Of a stretch of DNA of 64,000 bases, positions 47,631-59,386 are shown one piece after another. The stretch covers positions 76,964,509 to 77,028,508 of the forward strand of contig CM070577.1 in assembly GCA_036346355.1 (NCBI GenBank), given 5' to 3'. Below the pieces are notes generated by a model that did no database searches, was not told the DNA's origin, and saw only the letters and a program-made list of their open reading frames with translations. Position 1 is the stretch's first letter, and every line of letters starts with the position of its first letter. Both the position numbers and the translations under genes were made by a program. This DNA is from Rhipidocladum racemiflorum. Lineage: Eukaryota; Streptophyta; Magnoliopsida; Poales; Poaceae.

Positions 47631-47642
47631 GCTCTGATACCA
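47631..47642 (-). other. Primer-binding site, minus-strand chromovirus
   Basis: TGGTATCAGAGC on the minus strand, four bases inside the LTR end at 47647. Confidence 0.88.
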
Positions 47643-47646
47643 CCTC

Positions 47647-50600
47647 TGTCGGGACCCGAATCTGCAAATCCGGACCCTCTGTGTATTCTGTACTAGTCCA
47701 GGATCACGCTAGTACACACAGTTAAACAGGGATGAAGTACCACAATCATACACAGCGGAATTAATAATAAAGTACTTCAAACATTAAATAAACTGATTAC
47801 AAGACCTTAAGGTCAACTTACTAATAGTCACGCCCGCCTTGAAACTTACAATAACAAAAGTAAATAATCAGCAGCGGAACACAGAACGTCGGTGACACCC
47901 ATCAGTATGCCACAGGCAACTGACAAGGTTCAACTCCTAGCTAGATAATCGCCTTCTCACGGAACTTCTTCTTCTTCGACGTTGTAGACTTCTGCTCACT
48001 GGTGATTTGTTTGTTGCAAGGGGTGAGTACATAAAGCACTCAGCAAGTAATGCACAGAATGCAAGTCTAATAACTATATGCATGGCTTATTCCAAAAGAC
48101 AGGCTGAATGGTTATTTTGCAGAAAAGCAACATTTTGCCTCTATCAAAAAATCTTAATAGATTCAAAAGCAGAAATACCATATTATATAATAAGTTATCA
48201 ATCTCTTTTCAAACCATTTGGCACAAAGCCCTAAATCACTTTAGCAATTATCTTTGGCATACAGCCACCCATTTCCACATTTTGTTTTGGAAAATCTATC
48301 CCTTGACTGTAATCCCCGAGCTTTGTCCAGTACCGTGGACTCGGCTATTCGAATAGTTTTGACACACTCTGCAGAGGTTGTACACTTTATCCACATGATA
48401 CAGTCGGACACCACAAAGGCGATTGACCGTAACGAAGTTTTTCAGAAACTTCCATCTACACCTATGACCCTCGCCGGTATTGCCTTCACTATCACTTCCC
48501 CCACGAAGGATCGAAGTGTAGGACCGACAATCACCGTTGGATAGGGTACCAAGCCGTGAGCACGTGCACGCTCCCCGCCTGATTACCCCGACGTAACTGT
48601 CACCCTGAGGTATCAAAGGTAAGACTTCAGAATCCTACTAAACTAAGACCGTCCCACCTCAGCCATGTGGTTGTACGGAATACTCAGTTCAAAGGCTTGC
48701 AAGGTTAAGTCCTTAACTGTCCAAGGCAAGACATTCATCACTCATCCCTGACCCAAACAACTCACAACACTCATCCCACGGACACGAAGGCCATTTATTA
48801 ATTATCAGTACCACGAAGGCCCACCTGGCATAAAGCCTCTTACCACTTGCCCCGGGCTAAATCAATCCCACCCTTGTTCATCTATCGCGCAACGATGCCA
48901 ACAAGATTTTCGATTACCGCGGTAGAACCACGAAGGTACCTACACTTCACGTCAATCCGTGACAAGCTCACACTTAGCATTCCAAAATCAGTTCATTTGT
49001 CATTAGTCAAGATTATTTTGCTGTTTTGGAAATATCATCGCATAAGCATTTCTAAGCAACTAGTCATGGTCTAGCCTCCCGTGTTGGCACATACATAGCA
49101 TCCAACATATTAAATTTCCCAAACTTAGGGTGACAAAGGTGATACATGGCATACAATTCATAATACAAGGTTGGAATTAACAGTTATGGCATTTAACTAG
49201 TTTTCCCAAAATTAAATTAATTATTTAGTCACATAATCATGCATACTTTGAATCAAAATACTATTTAAAATGCTAGGGGCAAAATGGTCAAAGCATGACT
49301 TGCCTTCAAACAGTTGATGATCTTGATCTAAGGCTTGAGCTTGGTCTTCAATGTCCGCACTCTCGCACAGTTCAACGTCTACGTGTAGCAGAAAAACATC
49401 CAAAAACAACGAATAAACACACATTCAGGAAATGTCGCAAATCAAACTAATGCGTAATTTTGCGAAAACTTCCAGACAATTACTTTGGCATTTTCTAAGA
49501 TTTATAAAATTTATTTCGACATTTTCGGACGTATAGTTTAAGAGATACAAAATTCGTAAGTTTGGACTTTCCGCAAATAATTTAATAGTATAAATTTATT
49601 TATAAAATTCCATAAAAAATTACTGTAGAAAGGTATTAATTTGTACTAATTAACAAAATTTGTCGCACGTAGTTTGGACTTAAAACGAATTTGCAGCGAA
49701 AAAGACAAATTTCGCAATTGTTAGAAAAGTGCATGTACAAACTAAATTTCTAGTTTTCTAGCATGCTACTGTTCATGGCGAGAGCACTTCACGCAGCTCA
49801 CTGATCGGCGAGAGAAATTTCATGCATGTACTGGTTCGGCGAATACACGCAGATAAATTATATATATATATATATGTGAAAATATATATACATCTACCGT
49901 CCACAGTACACGCATATAGAAAAACCATATAAGCCTAACACCTGTATACATGCATCAATACATGCGGACAAGATTAATTGATTGATATAGATAGAGCGCG
50001 CATAAAAGAAAATAAGGAGAACTACCGGACGATGCGGCGGCAGCGCGGTCGTTGGGCGTGGGAAGAAAGCGGCGTGGCGGAAGGTGCGCTCGCGGCGTGA
50101 GCGGTGGCGGCGGCAGCGTAGACGACGGCGTACCCGGCGGCGACGACGGCGACGACGTAGACAACGGCGATGGCAGCGGTGGCGAGACGGTGGCGGCGGC
50201 GAGACCGCGGTGACATAGAGGACGACGGTGATGGCGGTGATGCAACAGTGGCAGCAGTGCGGATCATCGACGCGGAAAAAGTCAAGACCGGAGAGTGCGC
50301 CGGCGGTGACGACGACGGCAGCGAGACGAGCGCGCGATCGGTGACGTAACCGGCGGTGACGACGGCGGCGGCTTCAACGGTGGCAGCGAGACGGGACCGA
50401 GCACTAGTTCGACTTCTTGCATGGGAAGGGTGCTCCTACATGCGGTGTTCTAGCTTTGCTACTACCTGTCATTGGTGTGGGTCTTTTCTCTGGAATGAGG
50501 ATAGAGAAAGAAATGAGTGGAGAGATTGACGTGAAGTGCTAAATGAGAAATCGGCTGGGAAGTGAGATGCTCCATGCGTGAAGGAGAAATGAAGAGACTA

Positions 50601-51480
50601 GTAATGGACTAATGGAGATGGTACTGGACTAATGAAGGAAGAGCCAATTGGAGCCGTAACTTCCTCCACTTGCCATGCGTCCAAACGGATATGCAGAGGG
50701 CTGCATGCCTGATTAGAGAAACGGCTGGAAGATCAGAGGAATCGGCTACCATGGTTCACACGTAGGCAAGGAAACGGCTGGGCTAGTAAAGGAAGAGAAA
50801 ACGGCTGGAGAAAATTATATTACATGCATGCATGTCTAAAGGGCTTGAATGAATGGGTTTGGAAAAAAAAATGTACATACTTTTCTTCCAACGTACTACA
50901 ATATATATAGGTATGTATACGCACTTTAGAACGGATGGAAGGAATGAATGGAAAAAAAAAATGTATTCCAAGCGGTGCATGTGTATAGGCTTATACAACT
51001 GGATTTGAAAATCGTACACACACATACATGTATATATATACACGCATACACATTCTCAAAACGAGTTTAGAATAAAATAGCAAAAGGCTCTACACATTTT
51101 GGAAAAATCCTCTAAAATACTAGGAACTATTTGGAGCGTAACGAAGTTGGTTTCGCGATTTTTCGACGTATAGATTTTTCGTAGAAATTCTTTTCGTGAC
51201 TCAGACACCTGTACCGATTTTTATAAAATCAACGACTTACGTCATATAACATATTTTTTGAAAATATTTGAAGCGAACACTCTCGTCTGCCAATTACCTT
51301 AATTATAAACGAATTTTTAGATTTTATGCTTATACAAAAATATCTGATCTTTATTTTATATGATTAGTTCAATAAACGTGAATCGGACTTACTCGCGAGG
51401 CTTCCAAGTATATTCCAAAAAATTACAAATAAACCCAGAAACACACTGAATATATTAAAAGAAAATTTTGGGACGTTACA
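47647..51480 (-). mobile_element. Chromovirus (Tekay-type) 5' LTR, minus strand, 3834 bp
   Basis: Complete LTR: plus-strand ends TGTCGGGACCCG and GGGACGTTACA. It shares its 3' landmark region (TACTCA phrases, GACTCGGCTATTCGAATAG) with the LTRs of the plus-strand element, so the two are relatives. Frames such as 49955-50285 derive from a CGGCGG-rich block. The neighbouring bases at 51481 belong to the LTR of the plus-strand element. Confidence 0.9.
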
Positions 51481-53738
51481 GAGAGCCTCACCGTGCACGT
51501 GACCCACTGACGGGTGGGACCCGCGTGTCAGCCTCTGTAGCCGTAGGCCGCGTCCACCGTGGGCCGGGCGTCACCGTGGACCCAGTCCATGGACCGAGAC
51601 ACGTGGCAGCACCCGGGGCATGCCACGTGGCATGATGACGTCATGCTGACGTAATCGTGGAGGCCGTTCGGTGCTGACGTCAGCAGGTCACTGTGGACCA
51701 ATCACAGACCGACACGTGTCCTTGCTGACGCAATAATTAATTTCCGAAAAAGAAAATGATTTATTAATTCGAAATAATGATTTCAGATTTTGATTCAAAC
51801 TTCTAATGCTTATAACTTTTGCGTTTCAACTCCGATTTGAGTGATTGAAATTTCTAAATTTGTATAAAATTGAGATCTATCTAATGATGAATTTTATTTA
51901 ATTTTTGGACTAAAGTTTTCTCTGTATTAATATTTAAATGGTTATTTTAAACTCTAAATGCTTATATCTTTTTCATTTGAACTTCGAATTTGACGATTCC
52001 AGTTTCTAAAAATTCATAAAATTGTGTTCTATCTGTTTATGAACTTTATTTGGATGTTTGGACACTTTTTGTCTACTGTTTTATTCATTTGTTGCTATTG
52101 CACGCGTTACGAGTAGACGTTGAAGTGCCGGAAGGATTCAAAGGAGAAGTATTGACCCAGGAGCCAGCTCAGGACCCAGAGCAAGTACTTTTTGAAGGCA
52201 AGTTATGCTTTGACCATGTTGATCCCATTTTGAAACCTATTTTGATTCAAATTATTGCATGCTAGTTTAAACTAGAAAATGCTTTACTTAATTATGGGTA
52301 ATTAGATAAATGCCTAATTGCTGTATGACACCTTGGTTAATTAAATATGTGCCATGACCCCTTGTCACCCTAGTTGTGGTTTACTAGTTGGACATTACTA
52401 AAATTGCCAACATGGGTTTTAGACCGTTGTAGTATATTGCTTAGACCTGCTTACGTGCTCATGACATGATTTCTGACAATCAAATGTTAATATTGACTTA
52501 ATGATATATTGAACCTGTTTTGGAAAGGTATCATGTGATGTTGATGGCACGTGGTGCATGGTAATCAACTGGGCTTTGATAAATAGCTTTTGACCGGGGC
52601 ATGTGGCAAGAATGATCGGGTGGGCCAGTTGTGGCACCGGGAATGTTGGTTTGGTTCTTCGGGTAGTCTTGCCCTGGTCACTCTAAGGACTTAACCTTGC
52701 AAGCCTTTGAATCGAGTCAATCTTGCAACCACATGTCCATAATGGGACGGACCTAGTTGATTAAGTTGCTAATAACGCGCATTACCTATGGGACCTCGGG
52801 TGTCAATCGCACCCTTTGTGTATGTTGTGCGGGAGGCGTCGAGGTCATGCCAGTACCCATCTAACGGTTGATTGGCCTAAACTTCGCCTTAGCTAAGGGA
52901 AGGGTTAGTGTGCAACAGGAGAGGACCACTTGTATCTTTGTTAGAGGTTTCCGAAAGACTTTGTTACGGGAACTCGCCTTTGTGGTGTTTGACTGTATCT
53001 TGTGGGAAAAGTGCATAACCTCTGCAGAGTGTAAAATCTATTCGAATAGCCGTGTCCACGGTATTGGACATCGCTCGGGGATTACAGTCAAGGGTTAGAC
53101 TTTCTTGAAAATAACTTGGACTTGAAAGGTTGGGTTTGGTTTAATAATGATGTTGATGGAAATGTGGATTAGGAATGGAAAATATGTTATTTAACTCCTG
53201 GAAAAGTTATTGATCTTATACTTGTTTCTACTGTTTTCGAATCTACTTATGCTACTTGTCAAATGCTGTTTTACTGCAAATACACCTTGAGCTACTCCTT
53301 TGTACCAAGCCATGCATGTAGTATATTAGTTGCATTCTGTGGATGACTTGCTGAGTACCAAAGTACTCACCCTTGCCACAATACAACACCAGTTGAAGAA
53401 GAGTCTACACCAGCTTTGGAGGAGGAGCTTCCAGAGGAACCGTCTAACTAGGAATCGAGTCCCAGCCAGGTTGCACGTGGTATCTTTGGATGTCGCCAAT
53501 GGTTATCTTATTTTTCGCTGCTATTATTTCTCTCTTATTAAGTTTCGCCCTGCGAGGCGTATATTTGTACTTGACCTTAAGGTCAAGCAACCAGTTTGAT
53601 TATTTAAATAAAGTACTTTATTAGTATCGAGTGGTATGATTGTGATATTTACCAATGTTGAGACTGTGTGCACTAGCGTGATCCTGGACTAGTGCTGAAT
53701 ACACAGAGGGTCCGGATTTGCAGATTCGGGTCCCGACA
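51481..53738 (+). mobile_element. 5' LTR of the plus-strand chromovirus, 3' 2258 bp only
   Basis: Aligns with 60689-62943 of the 3' LTR, ending CGGGTCCCGACA. The part matching 59387-60688 is missing. The break coincides exactly with the end of the minus-strand chromovirus LTR at 51480, so that element probably inserted here and the other side was later lost. Confidence 0.88.
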
Positions 53739-53742
53739 GAGG

Positions 53743-53754
53743 TGGTATCAGAGC
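53743..53754 (+). other. Primer-binding site, plus-strand chromovirus
   Basis: TGGTATCAGAGC, four bases after the 5' LTR end; same spacing as in the minus-strand element. Confidence 0.9.
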
Positions 53755-53955
53755 CATACTGACCGTAGGCTCAACCCATAGTTAGAATGGTCGTAGTGAG
53801 GATAAAACCTATTTTCTAAAGATAAAAATTTGCCAAGATAATGAATGAATTCTCGACTTACCCCTTTCTTCCTTGTTCATACCCCTGCTGAGTTCTTTTC
53901 GTCTTCCACATTGATTTTTAAAGTGCTGCGTTCTTACGCGAGCGTCTTTTGACAG

Positions 53956-54612
53956 ATGATGATGAAGAACAACTACGCCGAGCGTGAAGGAGGCTATGCT
54001 GCCGAGTTGTGGCGTATACTTCAGTTTCTTGGAGGTTTTGAAAGGCCGCTCTACCGAGGTACTACACTTGTGCAAGCAGGATTGGTCATAGGATGGGATG
54101 TCCGGATCACGGTGTATGCCCGAGAGAAGACAAAGTTCAGCCACCCTTTCCACTTCACCGCCAGGAGATCTACTTTTGAGATTGGAATCCAAGAGGTGTC
54201 GCGCCGAGCAATGCAGCAGATCGCTCGCACCTACTCCAGGGAGCTGGAAGGCACAGTGTTCCATCACCACCCACGCCGAGACAGCAGAGCTCAACGGAAG
54301 CCGATAGAAGATGAGGATGCTACCGTCACTCACTTAGCCAGATTCGTCGCTGCTCAGGAGGAGCTGATCGAAGACACAGTTCAGGAGTTGAAGAAGGCTC
54401 GTGAACAGGTTGAGGAAGAGAAGAAGCACTTGGAGAATGCTCGTGAGTATGTCGCCTATGCTACGGAAAGGATCGCGGAGCTGGAGACTGCACTGTATGG
54501 ACAGGGTCCCGATCCAGTGTTGGAGTTGGACGCTCCAGACCTAGAGGAAGAACCAGAAGAGGCGCCACCTGCACCCGCGCAACAGCCACAGCAACAGCCA
54601 GATCCAGAGTAA
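53956..54612 (+). CDS. ORF0: accessory protein upstream of gag, 218 aa, function unknown
   Basis: An intact frame between the primer-binding site and gag. Start ATG at 53956 (MMMKNNYAEREGG). The first 100 or so residues look globular (RILQFLGGFERPLYRGTTLV, WDVRITVYAREKTKF, FHFTARRSTFEIGIQEVSRR). Residues of about 120-180 are a strong coiled coil (QELKKAREQVEEEKKHLENA, YATERIAELETAL). The tail is acidic and proline/glutamine-rich (EEEPEEAPPAPAQQPQQQ). No retroviral motif is recognised. Extra frames before gag have been described in some rice Ty3 elements (ORF0 of the RIRE3/RIRE8 kind, from memory). It is the only undamaged long frame of this element, unlike gag and pol. Possible roles are a structural or interaction protein; this is inference. 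Confidence 0.7.
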   Translation: MMMKNNYAEREGGYAAELWRILQFLGGFERPLYRGTTLVQAGLVIGWDVRITVYAREKTKFSHPFHFTARRSTFEIGIQEVSRRAMQQIARTYSRELEGTVFHHHPRRDSRAQRKPIEDEDATVTHLARFVAAQEELIEDTVQELKKAREQVEEEKKHLENAREYVAYATERIAELETALYGQGPDPVLELDAPDLEEEPEEAPPAPAQQPQQQPDPE

Positions 54613-54980
54613 GAGGAAGACGCCGCGTCATCAATCACAGCTGCAGTTGCAGGGCATGGCGATTGTTTCGCGCCGATGCCGTCGCACCCCCACCCAGGCA
54701 GTGGAGGTTTTCTAGACGAGTGAGCATAAGTTTTGAAGTTGAGACTCCTTCGTCGAGTCGCGTTATAGAATAAGAGTCACCCTTTAGAGGCGTTGGTTTT
54801 TCATTGTTTGCTGAGTGTGCAGTATGTGTTGCAGGCCCTTAGGCATTGTAAGCAACCATACCAAGTTATTATTATTAGTAATAAAGTTGGATTTTGAGTT
54901 ACACTTTTTCCCCGCATAGTTTCTCTACTACTTGTCTATTCTTGTTCCCTCTTATCTCTAAACCTTGGAGCAATCGACAG

Positions 54981-56019
54981 ATGGTGAACACCCGCGGAAA
55001 CCTTGGAGGCAATGTGAGTGGTTCTCGCCCAGCAGAAAACCCCAATGATGGAGCACCAGCACCGCCAATTGATATGCAGAATTTTGGAACTTTTCTTGCT
55101 GCTCAGACTCAGTTGATGCATGCCATGATGCAACAGATGCAACACGTCACTGCTCAGGCTACCGCTAATCAAGTCAATCAAGGGCAACGCCAGAATACAA
55201 GACTGTCAGAGTTCATGAGGACTCATCCACCCACTTTCTCCGGGAATGCTAACCCGTTGGAGGCCGATGACTGGTTAAGGTCAATTGAGAGGAAGCTACA
55301 CATTGCTCAATGCATGGGAAATGAGAAGGTACTCTACGCTTCTCATCAGTTGGAAGGAACAGCCGCCGAATGGTGGGAGAACTTCTGCGCTACGCGGGAT
55401 AACCCACAGGACATCACTTGGGAGGAGTTTACAGCTGCATTTCGCCAGTATCATGTGCCAGAAGGAATCATGGACCTCAAGAAGGAGGAGTTCGCAGATC
55501 AAGCAAGGTAATCAGCCCGGTGGCGAATACCGAACAAGTTCACACAACTTGCACGCTACGCACTGAGGATGTAGCGACAGATAAAGTCGGGCCAGTCTCG
55601 CTTCATGAAGGGACTTAACTCAGGACTACAGTGGGGTGATCACCCACACCTTTCCATTTTCAAGAGTTAGTGAATAAGGCGCTTATTCTTGAGGACAAGT
55701 GCAAGAAGCTGGATGAGAACAGGAAGCGCAGGATGCAGCATCAGGGATCGCGTCAGGGAGCGCAGCAACGTTTGAGGGTTGCGCCAAATCAGTTTTTCAG
55801 ATTCCAGCCGCAGAATGCAACAAGGACACCGTCACCAGCACCAAGACCCGTCAATCAGAACTATCAGACCTCAAAGACCAGCCCGAAACGCCGCTTGAGG
55901 CGATCAACAAGGGGCAGTGAGACGTTGCTACAATCGCAACGAGCCAGGACACTTTGCCAACAGTTGTCCTAAGAAGACACAGGAGTGACCCGATTCGCTT
56001 CAATGCAGGATCCACACCA
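54981..56019 (+). pseudogene. Gag, frameshifted
   Basis: ATG at 54981 opens MVNTRGNLGGNVSG; the core has FMRTHPPTFSGNANPLEADD, WLRSIERKLHIA, LEGTAAEWWENF and WEEFTAAFRQYHVPEG, the Retrotrans_gag signature. The frame stops at 55511 after EEFADQAR. Later parts are readable in other frames: ELVNKALILEDKCKKLDENR around 55665-55720 and a zinc knuckle at about 55925-55967 reading CYNRNEPGHFANSC, where the second Cys of the CCHC motif is Arg. At least two indels are needed to explain the frame changes. The protein would have formed the particle and bound RNA. Confidence 0.85.
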
Positions 56020-56119
56020 GCTAGACGCCCGGCCAGAACAAGCACGTGATCGTGGTGAGAGGCCGAGTCAACCATGTCACCGCAGATGCAACTGCAGAAT
56101 GCCACTGACGGCGTAGATC

Positions 56120-56500
56120 TTGGGTAAGTTACTTGTTAACTCAAGACTGCAACTTATGATTTTGTTTGATTCTGGAGCTTCGCATTCGTTCATTTCTCAA
56201 GGCTTTGCTGCTAAAAATGATTTGGAGATTGCAAGACTTAAATGCATGCTTTTAGTTCAAACCCCTGGTTCCGAACTCCGAACTAAAGTAGGATGTTCTG
56301 GGGTGAGAATACTAATAGATGGGATAGAGTTCCTAGCGAACCTTATTATTTTGGAGACCCAGACCTTAGATGTTATTTTGGGAATGGATTGGTTATCCAA
56401 GCACAAGGCCGTATTGGATAGTGGACGAAGGACTATCTCAGTTGAGAGCCCATGTGGGAAGAAAGTGGAATTTCAAGCTACCGCCGTTAGAGATGGATAG
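56120..56500 (+). pseudogene. Aspartic protease domain of the polyprotein
   Basis: Active-site motif ILFDSGASHSFISQGF near residues 14-29 and the second conserved block VILGMDWLSKHKAVLD near the end identify a Ty3 retropepsin. There is no proper ATG start; it is the continuation of gag-pol. The frame ends in a single TAG at 56498-56500, after which RT continues in the same frame, so one nonsense codon separates protease from RT. Confidence 0.85.
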
Positions 56501-58620
56501 TTGATGGTTAACAGCACCAAGGCAATCAGCATAGAAGATGTCTCAGTAGTGAATGAGTACCCAGATGTTTTTCCTGAAGATCTACCCGGTATGCCGCCAG
56601 ACATGGACATAGAGTTTGTGATAGATATTGTACCTGGTTCCGCGCCGATAGCAAAGAGACCTTATCGGATGTCCACCGTGGAATTGGTAGAGATGAAGAA
56701 ACAGCTTGAAGAGTTAATGGAGAAAGGATTTATCAAACCGAGTTCGTCACCGTGGGGAGCGCCAGTTTTGTTTGTCAAGAAGAAGGACGGGAGTTTCAGG
56801 ATGTGCATTGACTACCGTGCACTCAATGAAGTCACTGTGAAGAATAAGTACCCGCTACCCAGGATCGATGATCTGTTTGATCAGCTGAGAGGAGCCGTAG
56901 TTTTCTCCAAGATTGATCTAAGATCAGGATACCATCAGTTGAAGATCCGATCAGAGGATATTCCGAAGACCGCATTCTCGTCAAGATACGGACATTACGA
57001 GTTTACAGTTATGTCCTTTGGTCTTACGAATGCGCCAGCATATTTCAAGAATATGATGAATAAGGTGTTCATGGAGTATTTGGACAAGTTTGTTGTTGTG
57101 TTCATAGATGATATTCTAATCTACTCCAAGACAGAGGATGAACATGCAGAGCACTTGAGGAGAGTTTTGGAAAAGCTGAGGGAACAAAAACTCTTCGCCA
57201 AGTTCAGCAAGTGTGATTTTTGGAAGGACAAGGTGGAGTTCCTCGGACATGTAATGACCGCAGAAGGAGTCGCCATTGATCCAAGCAAGGTAGAAGCTGT
57301 GTTACATTGGGAACAGCCGAAGACCGTGACCCAGATCCGGAGTTTCCTCGGAATGGCAGGTTACTACCGCCGTTTCATTGAAGGCTTTTCGACAATTGCG
57401 AAACCTCTTACGCAATTGCTGAAAAAGGAAAAGAAGTTTGCATGGACGCCAGAGTGCGAGAAAGGTTTTCAAGAACTTAAGAAGCGATTGACATCAGCAC
57501 TGGTGTTGGTTCTACCGGACGTCAATCAAAGCTTTGATATTTACTGTGACGCATCGCGCCAAGGACTTGGATGTGTGCTGATGCAGAACGGAAAGGTCGT
57601 CGCTTACGCGTCAAGGCAGTTGAGGCCACATGAGGAGAATTATCCGACACATGACCTAGAGCTAGCTGCCGTAGTGCATGCCTTGAAATTGTGGCGTCAC
57701 TATTTAATTGGAAACAGATGTGAAGTATATACGGATCATAAGAGTCTTAAGTACATCTTCACACAATCAGACCTGAACATGAGGCAGAGGAGATGGTTAG
57801 AGTTGATCAAGGACTACAACGTTGGAATCCATTACCATCCCGGGAAGGCCAACGTAGTTGCCGATGCTCTGAGTCGGAAAAGCCATACCGTGAACATGTT
57901 GCTAGCCACAAGTCAGGATGAACTATGTGAGGATTTCCAGAGAATGCAGATTGAAGTCGTACCAGGAGGATTCTTAGCCGCATTGGAAGTTAAGCCTACC
58001 CTGGAGGATCAGATCCGAGAAGGACAGGAGGATGATGACAAGATCCGCAGGAGTAAGTCCAACATGGATGAAGGCAAGACAGAGGACTTCAAGTTGGATG
58101 AGCAAGGCACGATGTGGATGAAGGATCGAATCTGTGTGCCAAACAAGAAGGAGCTGAAACAGTTGATTCTAGAAGAAGCCCATGACTCAAAGTATTCCAT
58201 TCATCCTGGAAGTGCCAAGATGTATCAGGATTTGAAAGAAAGATTCTGGTGGCCGAGCATGAAGCGTGAGGTTACCGAGCACGTTGCACTATGCGACATA
58301 TGCCAGAGAGTCAAGGCAATGCATCAGAGACCAGCAGGATTGCTACAGCCGTTAAAGATACCTGAGTGGAAGTGGGAGGAAATCGGGATGGATTTCATTA
58401 CTGGTTTGCCTAAGACTCAAGGAGGCTATGACTCCATATGGGTTATAGTGGATCGCTTGACCAAGGTCGCCCATTTTATCCCTGTGAAGACCACTTACTC
58501 GGGAGATAAGTTAGCAGAGTTGTACATGATCCGGATCGTCTGCTTGCACGGAGTGCCAAAGAGGATTGTATCGGACAGAGGTACCCAGTTTACCTCGAGA
58601 TTCTGGAATAAGTTGCATGA
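56501..58620 (+). pseudogene. Reverse transcriptase, RNase H and integrase (N-terminal and core part)
   Basis: In frame with the protease after a TAG. Counting from 56501: RT about residues 40-250 with KIDLRSGYHQ (Asp 139) and the catalytic FIDD at 201-204; RNase H about 340-460 with YCDAS (Asp 350), LELAA (Glu 387) and YTDH (Asp 412); integrase zinc domain His 561, His 568, Cys 598, Cys 601; integrase core Asp 631 (GMDFITGL) and Asp 692 (IVSDRGTQF). Homology breaks at about residue 707 (58620), where a deletion of roughly 85-90 bases removes the stretch that carries the third catalytic residue (Glu) and changes the frame. RT and RNase H motifs are complete. Confidence 0.92.
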
Positions 58621-58968
58621 AACATGCTACGAGCTTGTGCATTGGCTTATGCTACCTCTTGGGATAAAAGTCTGTCGTATGCCGAATTCAGTTACAATAA
58701 CAGTTTTCAGGCAAGCCTACAGATGTCACCTTTTGAGGCACTGTATGGTCGACCCTGTCGGACGCCATTGAACTGGAATGAGATAGGTGAAAGCCGTGTC
58801 TTTGGGCCGGATATCCTTCAAGAAGCCGAAGAACAAATTGCCATGATCAGGGAGAGATTAAAGATAGCCCAATCGCGATGTAAGAGTTATCTCGACAACC
58901 GTCCGCCGAGACTGAGTTTTGAACGAGAGGATTTCGTGTATCTCAGTCACACCGCCGAGAGGAGTTAA
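58621..58968 (+). pseudogene. Integrase C-terminal part in a shifted frame
   Basis: After the deletion the homologous sequence continues at plus two: MLRACALAYATSWDKSLSYA, NNSFQASLQMSPFEALYGR, then FGPDILQEAEEQIAMIRERL. This is the usual end of the Ty3 integrase core and its C-terminal linker. It ends in a stop at 58966-58968 after a further one-base shift. Confidence 0.82.
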
Positions 58969-59341
58969 GAGATTCCATGCCAAAGGAAAACTCGCGCCAA
59001 GATATGTTGGACCATTCAAGGTTCTCAGCCGCAGAGGTGAAGTTGCTTATCAGCTAGAGTTACCGCAATCACTAGCAGGAGTGCATGACGTGTTCCACGT
59101 GTCCCAGCTGAAGAAGTGCCTCCGAGTGCCTGAGGAGCAGACACCGCTAGAGTCAATTGAGTTGCAAGAAGATCTGACCTACAAGGAGCACCCCGTGAAG
59201 ATTCTGGACACAATGGATCGAGAAACTAGAAACAAGTCAACCCGTTTCTGCAGAGTTCAATGGAGCAACCACGCGGAGAGTGAAGCAACTTGGGAGCGCG
59301 AAGAGGATTTGAAGAAAGAGTTTCCGAACCTATTTCTTTAG
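58919..59341 (+). pseudogene. Integrase tail and chromodomain-like C-terminus
   Basis: Third frame, containing the GPY/F-like module (KLAPRYVGPFKVLSRRGEVA, YQLELP, VHDVFHVSQLKKC) and, at residues of about 90-140, a chromodomain-like segment (HPVKILDTMDRETRN, FCRVQWSNHAESEATW, EFPNLFL) ending at 59341. The aromatic cage is not fully evident, as is common for this chromovirus group. The module normally binds integrase to target chromatin. The frame differs from the preceding segment by a small indel near 58945. Confidence 0.85.
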
Positions 59342-59350
59342 AAAGCCCTA

Positions 59351-59386
59351 AATCTCGGGGACGAGATTCTGTTAAGGGGGGAGGTT
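59351..59386 (+). other. Polypurine tract and adjacent hairpin, plus-strand chromovirus
   Basis: Stems AATCTCG (59351-59357) and CGAGATT (59362-59368) with a 4-base loop, then CTGTTAAGGGGGGAGG, then the LTR at 59387. The tract primes plus-strand synthesis; the hairpin's role is unknown. Confidence 0.88.
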
